The notes below the pieces were generated by a model. That model was not told where the DNA came from. It did not search any database and saw nothing but the letters and a program-made list of their open reading frames with translations. Source: Candidatus Eiseniibacteriota bacterium (GTDB lineage Bacteria; Arandabacterota; Arandabacteria; JAGLYR01). From it: a DNA stretch of 5,590 bases. How positions within the stretch are numbered: the stretch's first letter is position 1; each line of letters opens with the position of its first letter. The stretch spans positions 1 to 5,590 of the forward strand of contig JAGLYR010000095.1 in assembly GCA_023132135.1 (NCBI GenBank). The letters run 5' to 3'. The position numbers and the translations under genes are program-made. This document shows positions 1 through 4,342 of this stretch, piece by piece.

Positions 1-970
1 ACAATGACGGCGATCTGGATCTCTACGTGGCCAACCACAGCGGCGGCCGGCCTAACAAGTTGATTCGCAACGATGGCGGCGAGGTCTTTGTCAATGCCAC
101 GAGTGGTCCCCTGGGCGACCTGGGACCGGGAACCGGCGTGGCTTGGGGCGACTACGACAATGACGGCGATCTGGATCTCTATCTCGGAAACTACGGTGCG
201 GCAAACATGCTTTTCCGGAACGACGGGGGCGGGGTTTTCACCGACGTGACGTCGGGGCCTCTGGGAGACGCCGGCTACTCCAATGGAGTGGCCTGGGTGG
301 ACTACGACAATGATGGAGACATCGATCTCTACGTGGTGAATGAGGGGCAGGCGAACGGGCTCTTCCGAAATGACGGAGGGGGCGTGTTCTCCGATGCCAC
401 TGCCGGTCCGCTGGGCGACCTGGGACCGGGAACCGGCGTGGCCTGGGGCGACTACGACAACGATGGAGATGCCGATCTCTACATTGTCAACAACGGTAGT
501 GCCAATGTGCTCCTCCGGAACGACGGTATCGGAGGATTTGTCGATGTCACGGGCGGGCCTCTCGGGGACGGGAGCAATGGAATGGGGGCCGCCTGGGGCG
601 ACTGCGACAACGACGGGGACCTGGACCTTTACCTCGTCAATCATGACCTTGCCAACAGGCTGTTCCGTAACGACGGTGGATCATTCGTCGATGCCACGAA
701 CGGGCCTCTCGGAGACACTGGAAAGGGGAGAGGTGTCGCGTGGGCGGACTATGACAACGACGGCGATCTGGATCTCTTCCTGACAAACGATCCGGGAACG
801 AACCGCCTGTTCGAGAACACGGGCGGAGGGTCCTTTGTCGATGCAACCAACGGTCCGCTGGCCAACACGGGGTCCAACCAGGGCGCTGCCTGGGGCGACT
901 TCGACAACGACGGCGACCTGGATGTCTATGTCACCGAATCCTCCGGCCGCAACTCGCTGGTACGGAACGA
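1..970 (+). repeat. Tandem coding repeats of about 150 bp (FG-GAP/VCBS units)
   Basis: The DNDGD codons recur at 3, 159, 309, 459, 609, 756 and 906, giving unit lengths of 156, 150, 150, 150, 147 and 150 bp. Each unit encodes one propeller blade with the calcium loop. Bases 111-160 and 411-460 match at 49 of 50 positions, exactly two units apart, which points to recent duplication or gene conversion inside the array. The other units have diverged more at synonymous sites. Confidence 0.88.
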
Positions 971-1562
971 TCTTGCCACCGGCAATCACTGGCTCCACGT
1001 GAGTCTTGTTGGAACCGTTTCGAACCGGTCGGGCATTGGAGCCAGGGTCCAGGTCATTACGGCCAGGGGGACTCAGATCCGCGAGATCGGCGGAGAATCG
1101 GGCTACCTGTCTCAGAACTCGCTGACGGCGGAATTCGGAATGGGAACCGATGTGCTTGCGACGTCTGTGCGAGTGACCTGGCCCAGCGGCATTGTGAACG
1201 TGACCCACGATGTGGTCTCCGACCAGACGATCACGATTGTGGAGGAACTGACACCTGTTGCAGAAACCGGCGCAGCTCCGATCGAACTGGCGCTTCACGG
1301 GAACATTCCGAATCCTTTCAACCCGATGACCGTGATCCACTACGATCTGCCGGGGTCGGCTCCTGTCGGTCTTCGCGTCTACGACGTCTCCGGGAGATTG
1401 GTGCGGACGCTTCTGGACAGCGCGGTCCAACATGCGGGACACCACACCATGCCTTGGGACGGGCGGGACGATCGAGGGCGCGGGGTTGCTTCGGGAGTGT
1501 ATTTCTATTCACTCCGGGTGGAGGGAAAGATTCTAACGGAGAGAATGATCCTGACGAGGTGA
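1..1562 (+). CDS. Secreted FG-GAP/VCBS repeat protein with ASPIC/UnbV and C-terminal sorting domain (5' end missing)
   Basis: The reading frame is open from the left edge (first whole codon at 3) to the TGA at 1560-1562, so the true start lies outside the window. It begins with seven DxDNDGDxD-type calcium-binding motifs (the first cut off), spaced about 50 residues apart and each followed by an N-x-L-x-RNDG-type segment; this is the FG-GAP/VCBS beta-propeller pattern of CRTAC1-like proteins. Next comes an ASPIC/UnbV domain (about 984-1245; NHWLHV, GIGARV and VTWPSG are visible). The last part (1287-1559) is a FlgD-Ig/type IX-like C-terminal domain with IPNPFNP, LRVYDVSGR, WDGRD and SGVYFYSL. 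Family knowledge indicates an extracellular or surface protein for adhesion or polysaccharide contact; the exact role is unknown. No ribosome site or promoter can be seen because the 5' end is absent. Confidence 0.9.
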   Translation, partial: NDGDLDLYVANHSGGRPNKLIRNDGGEVFVNATSGPLGDLGPGTGVAWGDYDNDGDLDLYLGNYGAANMLFRNDGGGVFTDVTSGPLGDAGYSNGVAWVDYDNDGDIDLYVVNEGQANGLFRNDGGGVFSDATAGPLGDLGPGTGVAWGDYDNDGDADLYIVNNGSANVLLRNDGIGGFVDVTGGPLGDGSNGMGAAWGDCDNDGDLDLYLVNHDLANRLFRNDGGSFVDATNGPLGDTGKGRGVAWADYDNDGDLDLFLTNDPGTNRLFENTGGGSFVDATNGPLANTGSNQGAAWGDFDNDGDLDVYVTESSGRNSLVRNDLATGNHWLHVSLVGTVSNRSGIGARVQVITARGTQIREIGGESGYLSQNSLTAEFGMGTDVLATSVRVTWPSGIVNVTHDVVSDQTITIVEELTPVAETGAAPIELALHGNIPNPFNPMTVIHYDLPGSAPVGLRVYDVSGRLVRTLLDSAVQHAGHHTMPWDGRDDRGRGVASGVYFYSLRVEGKILTERMILTR

Positions 1563-1600
1563 AAGCCTGGCAAGGGCATGTCTTTTCAGCAAGGCCGGGG

Positions 1601-1623
1601 GGGGCGACCCGCAGGGTCGCCCC
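1601..1623. repeat. Perfect GC-rich intergenic hairpin
   Basis: A 10-bp perfect inverted repeat (GGGGCGACCC at 1601-1610 and GGGTCGCCCC at 1614-1623) encloses a GCA loop, 39 bases after the stop of the repeat-protein gene. A run of eight G (1597-1604) enters the left arm. No T-tract follows, so a classical intrinsic terminator is not supported. It may be a REP-like dispersed palindrome or an mRNA 3'-end stabiliser. Confidence 0.6.
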
Positions 1624-1709
1624 TGCTCAAACTGGATGATCCATCACGTACAGATTGCCGGCGGAGCAGCACGAGCGCTTCCCCGGGATCTCGAGGACTC
1701 GGCTTGAGT

Positions 1710-2777
1710 ATGCGGCACGCGGTTCGCGCAGCGACCACCATGTTCTTCGTCATTCTTCCCGGATGCATCTTCGGGGGCAACGGCTCCAACCATCCTCCCG
1801 TGATTGAATCGCTGTCCGCAGATCCTGTTTCCGTAGAACCCGGCGGTGTCGTGACGCTGATTGTGCAGGCTTCCGACCGGGACGGCGACAGGCTTCGGTA
1901 TCTCTGGGAAGCTACGTGCGGGAACTTCCCCGACGGCAGTCAGGCGTCGTCGGTGGCATGGCAGGCGCCGCGCTGCACGTGCGTTTGCACGCTGACAGCG
2001 GAGGTCAGCGACGGAAAAGACGAAGCCCGCCGGCAGATCGCTATCCAGGTCCGGGAGTCGGGAAACGAAGAGGCGGAGTACTCCTACCAGGTTGTCAATC
2101 GCTATCCCCACGACCCGGACGCCTATACCCAGGGTCTGGTCTTCAGCAATGGATGTCTCTACGAAGGGACCGGACTGCGGGGTGAATCTTCCCTGCGCCG
2201 AGTGGATCTGGAAACCGGCGCCGTCCTGCAGAAGTGGGATCTGCCCCGCCCGTACTTCGGCGAGGGGATTACACTCCTCGATGATCGGATCATCCAGCTC
2301 ACGTTGCATTCACACGTAGGATTCATCTATGATCGGGAAACGTTCGATTCCCTGGGTGTGTTCTCCTACCCGAGGGATGGTTGGGGGCTCACCCACGACG
2401 GGTCGCGTCTCATCACGAGCGACGGAAACCCGGCCCTCTACTTCCTGGATCCGGAGACCTACGAGGATCTGGGGGAGATTTCCGTCTATTCCGACGACGA
2501 TTCGGTGTTGCGGCTCAACGAGCTCGAGTACATCGACGGCGAGGTTTTCGCCAACGTGTGGCTCACCGACCGCATCGCGTGCATCAATCCCGAGACCGGC
2601 CGCGTTACAGCGTGGATAGACCTCCGCGGGCTTCTGACGCCGGAAGAAACCGTGCCGGCCGGGGGCGTCCTCAACGGCATCGCCTGGGACGCGGAGAACG
2701 AACGGCTGTTCGTGACCGGCAAGTACTGGCCATGGGTGTTTGAGATTGAACTGATAATGATCAATGATCCGCGCTAA
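1710..2777 (+). CDS. Predicted lipoprotein: PKD-like domain plus plant-type glutaminyl-peptide cyclotransferase
   Basis: The protein has 355 residues. The ATG at 1710 is chosen because it gives a short charged N-terminus, a hydrophobic core and the lipobox LPGC (Cys19); a GAGGA lies 12 bases upstream. Earlier in-frame starts add an Arg/Pro/Ser-rich leader that would bury the signal peptide. Residues 28-115 resemble an Ig/PKD fold (DRDGD at 57-61) with Cys70, 89, 91 and 93. Residues 125-348 match the papaya-type glutaminyl cyclase propeller (YTQGL, EGTGL, FGEGIT, GWGLT, LNELEY, VLNGIAWD, VTGKYWP). The family turns N-terminal Gln into pyroglutamate on exported proteins; here it would act at the cell envelope. 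Q141, E185, W225, N270, W284 and K338 fit the known active-site positions, but the expected Trp after QLT is Leu199. The closest alternative is a non-enzymatic member of the same fold. Confidence 0.87.
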   Translation: MRHAVRAATTMFFVILPGCIFGGNGSNHPPVIESLSADPVSVEPGGVVTLIVQASDRDGDRLRYLWEATCGNFPDGSQASSVAWQAPRCTCVCTLTAEVSDGKDEARRQIAIQVRESGNEEAEYSYQVVNRYPHDPDAYTQGLVFSNGCLYEGTGLRGESSLRRVDLETGAVLQKWDLPRPYFGEGITLLDDRIIQLTLHSHVGFIYDRETFDSLGVFSYPRDGWGLTHDGSRLITSDGNPALYFLDPETYEDLGEISVYSDDDSVLRLNELEYIDGEVFANVWLTDRIACINPETGRVTAWIDLRGLLTPEETVPAGGVLNGIAWDAENERLFVTGKYWPWVFEIELIMINDPR

Positions 2778-3742
2778 ACGGATTCGCATTTCACGGCGGC
2801 CAGGATGTCCTGGATCCTTGCCTTCGCAAGACAGAGGCTGTAGTCCGCCGCACCGTAGTACAGCCAGACCTCATCTCCCCGGACTATGGCGCCGCTCGAG
2901 AACACCACGTTGGGCGCATCGCCGTTTCTCTCGTAGTCCTCCTCGGGACCAAGCAGCCAGCGGCGGGCGCGGCCGATGAGCTTGGTCGGATCATTCCGGT
3001 CGAGGAGTGCAGCTCCCATCCGGTAGATAGGACCTCCGGCCACCTCCTTGACTCCGTGATAGATCAGCAGCCAGCCGTCATCGGTTTCGATAGGAGACGG
3101 GCCCGCACCCACGCGGACGGCGTCCCACCAGGGCCCTCCGCGGGCGGGGACCACCATCGACGGTTTGCCCCAGAAGACCAGGTCCGGGGAGTAGGAAATC
3201 CAGACGCTTCCGCCGCCCACCGAGGGGCGATGGAGCATTGCGTAGTGTCCGTTGAATCTGCACGGGAAGAGAGCGGCGTTCTTGTCGTCGGGAGGGATAA
3301 CCAGGCCAAGCCTCTCAACGGTCTGGAAATCCTGCGTCTTGGCCAGCGCCACTCCGGGACCTTGGCCGGTGTATGCGACGTAGGCGAGAACCCAGGCATC
3401 CAGTTCGTCAACCCATGTGACACGGCAATCCTCAACCCCGCTGGCCTCGTACAGGTATCCGTCCTCAGGATGAAGCAGGGCGCGGTCGTCTATCCGCCAG
3501 CCCCCGACCCCGTCCTTGCTCCGCGCCACGATGAGGTGGGAACGTCCCGAGCAGGTCTCGACACGCAACAGGAGTATGACCTCGTGGCCCAGATCCGCCG
3601 CGGCCGCGTTGAAAACGGCGTTTGCCTGGTAGGGCAAGTCCTTGACACTGAGAAGGGGATTGCGAGAGCTCCTGATGAACAGCCCCTGGGCATTCGCCTG
3701 TTTCTGTTCCAGCTCCGGTGAAGTGCGTAGTTGCTCGCTCAT
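2774..3742 (-). CDS. GH130-family glycoside phosphorylase (mannoside-acting) or related glycosidase
   Basis: The protein has 322 residues, about the usual size for the shorter GH130 members. The ATG at 3742-3740 is preceded by AGGGAAG six or so bases upstream, and recognisable GH130 homology begins inside this start. Visible family features are GVEDCRV (102-108), DDKNAALFP (152-160), MLHRP (169-173), SPDLVFWG (185-192), GPWWD (203-207), GAGPSPI (212-218), IYHGV (227-231), ALLDRNDP (245-252), PNVVFSSG (277-284) and YYGAAD (295-300). GH130 enzymes are five-bladed propellers that phosphorolyse beta-mannosides, releasing mannose 1-phosphate; some are hydrolases. Asp105 is the likely proton donor. 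No signal peptide is seen, so a cytoplasmic enzyme is likely. The substrate cannot be told from sequence alone. Its stop overlaps that of the convergent cyclase gene. Confidence 0.88.
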   Translation of the reverse strand: MSEQLRTSPELEQKQANAQGLFIRSSRNPLLSVKDLPYQANAVFNAAAADLGHEVILLLRVETCSGRSHLIVARSKDGVGGWRIDDRALLHPEDGYLYEASGVEDCRVTWVDELDAWVLAYVAYTGQGPGVALAKTQDFQTVERLGLVIPPDDKNAALFPCRFNGHYAMLHRPSVGGGSVWISYSPDLVFWGKPSMVVPARGGPWWDAVRVGAGPSPIETDDGWLLIYHGVKEVAGGPIYRMGAALLDRNDPTKLIGRARRWLLGPEEDYERNGDAPNVVFSSGAIVRGDEVWLYYGAADYSLCLAKARIQDILAAVKCESV

Positions 3743-3785
3743 TATCTTCCCTTTCGTCAGGTAGCCCGATGATACGCTGGCCCGT

Positions 3786-3814
3786 ACTATACATGAACCC
3801 GGCGTGGGATTCAC
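3786..3814 (-). promoter_or_regulatory. Candidate promoter of the GH130 gene with overlapping inverted repeat
   Basis: On the minus strand GTGAAT (-35, 3 of 6 consensus matches), a 17-base spacer and TATAGT (-10, 5 of 6) would start transcription near 3779, giving a leader of about 37 bases with an AGGGAAG ribosome site. A 15-base inverted repeat, GCGTG-N5-CACGC at 3802-3816, covers the -35 and could be an operator. The weak -35 fits a regulated promoter, but this is inference. Confidence 0.4.
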
Positions 3815-4028
3815 GCATACCTTTGCTGCGGTCTGCTTCTCCATTTCCCTGTCCATATCGGAGCACAGGTGCATTGCCATGAGATGTTTCAGGCGGATTC
3901 CCCTGCAGGTGGTTTTTTTGCCGTTGCTTTTTCTTGCGCATGAGAGTGGCCGTGGAGCAGATCTCGTCACTGGTTGGCCGAAAAGACACCGGTTGTGTCG
4001 CTGCAACGCAGCACGCAAGGGCGGGAGC
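3815..4028. other. Intergenic stretch with no supported gene
   Basis: This lies between the divergent GH130 and trp promoters. I see T-runs at 3913-3919 and 3928-3932 and an 8-base palindrome CCTGCAGG at 3902-3909, but no stem strong enough to make the T-runs a terminator. Open frames cross it on both strands, but neither has a ribosome site, a recognisable domain or a coding-like composition. Confidence 0.5.
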
Positions 4029-4057
4029 TTGACATGGTCTGCCGGGTGTGGTAGAAT
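4029..4057 (+). promoter_or_regulatory. Strong sigma-70-type promoter of the trp leader/trpE unit
   Basis: TTGACA (4029-4034) is a perfect -35. It is followed by exactly 17 bases and TAGAAT (4052-4057), a 5-of-6 match to the -10, and TGG (4049-4051) supplies an extended -10. Transcription should start at about 4064-4066, roughly 60 bases before the leader peptide start. No TrpR-like operator palindrome was recognised over it, which fits control by attenuation rather than repression. Confidence 0.87.
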
Positions 4058-4069
4058 CACTTGTGATCG

Positions 4070-4085
4070 GGCCCCGGGCGGGGCC
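4070..4085 (+). other. GC-rich hairpin at the 5' end of the trp leader RNA
   Basis: GGCCCC (4070-4075) and GGGGCC (4080-4085) form a 6-bp all-GC stem with a GGGC loop, about five bases from the predicted transcript start and followed by TTT. Three U are probably too few for efficient termination. It may stabilise the 5' end or slow early elongation so that a ribosome can load. Confidence 0.5.
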
Positions 4086-4123
4086 TTTGTGCAGGACCCG
4101 GTAGAGAAGGACAGACGGAGAAG

Positions 4124-4258
4124 ATGAACCGGAAATCGACATACGGCGTTGGCGCTGCGGTCCAGCGATACCGGCAGGCGCTTCGATACTGGTGGCGATG
4201 GTATTACACCATTTCCACCAGCGTAGTGGCACCTGTGTACGTCATAGATTCCGGTTAG
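4124..4258 (+). CDS. trpL: trp operon leader peptide (44 aa, Trp-rich)
   Basis: A 44-codon reading frame runs from ATG 4124 to TAG 4256-4258. A purine-rich GGAGAAG precedes the ATG directly, and AAGGA lies further upstream. Codons 22-28 read Tyr-Trp-Trp-Arg-Trp-Tyr-Tyr, with Trp at 23, 24 and 26. Trp is rare, so three in four codons directly before a terminator and trpE is the hallmark of a ribosome-sensed attenuator. The peptide itself probably has no function; its translation reports charged tRNA-Trp. It is much longer than the 14-residue enterobacterial TrpL and carries 16 further codons (29-44) after the sensing cluster. The sequence is not one I recognise as an annotated leader, and the name is given by role. 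Confidence 0.85.
   Translation: MNRKSTYGVGAAVQRYRQALRYWWRWYYTISTSVVAPVYVIDSG
4175..4235 (+). promoter_or_regulatory. Attenuator 1:2 stem over the Trp codons
   Basis: Bases 4175-4202 fold back on 4208-4235 with a five-base loop (4203-4207) and no bulges. Pairing blocks are CAGG 4175-4178 with CCTG 4232-4235, a GC-rich block 4189-4195 with 4215-4221, and ATGGT 4198-4202 with ACCAT 4208-4212. Five isolated mismatches and a few G-U pairs interrupt the stem. The left arm contains all three Trp codons and the right arm overlaps the antiterminator strand 4223-4240. A ribosome paused at the Trp codons would block this stem. Confidence 0.78.
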
Positions 4259-4292
4259 ATTCACTTGAAAGACCGAGTACACAGCCCACTAC
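4223..4292 (+). promoter_or_regulatory. trp antiterminator (2:3 pairing)
   Basis: GTAGTGG (4223-4229) is complementary to CCACTAC (4286-4292), and CTGTGTAC (4233-4240) to GTACACAG (4277-4284), giving 15 pairs around a small internal loop. The structure consumes the left arm of the terminator (4283-4293) and excludes the upstream stem. It would form when the ribosome pauses at the Trp codons, allowing read-through into trpE. The leader peptide stop lies in its 36-base loop, so a ribosome that finishes the peptide would disrupt it. Confidence 0.78.
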
Positions 4293-4312
4293 CAAGGGGT
4301 AGTGGGCTTTTT
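4283..4312 (+). terminator. trp attenuator: intrinsic terminator before trpE
   Basis: AGCCCACTACC (4283-4293) and GGTAGTGGGCT (4298-4308) form a perfect 11-bp stem with an AAGG loop, running into a T-tract (4308-4312). It lies 30 bases upstream of the trpE start, inside the leader transcript, so it can only be a conditional terminator. High charged tRNA-Trp should favour it. Confidence 0.93.
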
Positions 4313-4342
4313 CTATACCTGCGGACAAAAGAGGAACCTGCA

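Noticed and set aside
681-1445. Minus-strand open frame of 254 codons
   Set aside because: It is antisense to the FG-GAP/ASPIC gene and has an Arg/His/Asp-rich composition without domains.
1578-1709. Upstream start for the glutaminyl cyclase gene
   Set aside because: The added 44 residues include translation of the intergenic hairpin and would place the signal peptide and lipobox internally.
2800-2813. CCAGGA-TG-TCCTGG palindrome as a terminator between the convergent genes
   Set aside because: The two-base loop is too small, there is no T-tract, and it lies inside GH130 coding sequence.
3056-3721. Plus-strand open frame of 221 codons
   Set aside because: It is antisense to the GH130 gene, which has family motifs along its whole length.
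3902-3919. Palindrome plus T7 run as an intrinsic terminator
   Set aside because: CCTGCAGG has no loop and no longer stem precedes the T-run.
3804-4127. Plus-strand open frame of 107 codons between GH130 and the trp leader
   Set aside because: It starts at a GTG with no ribosome site, has no recognisable domain and runs across the trp promoter and the leader ribosome site.
3743-4282. N-terminal extension of the GH130 frame on the minus strand to 4282
   Set aside because: It is Cys/Arg/Pro-rich with no GH130 similarity, overlaps the trp promoter, leader peptide and attenuator, and the ATG at 3742 has a good ribosome site.
4064-4312. Full T-box riboswitch controlling trpE
   Set aside because: Only the UGGNACC core matches. 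No Stem I or specifier-loop architecture was seen, and the leader peptide explains the Trp codons better.
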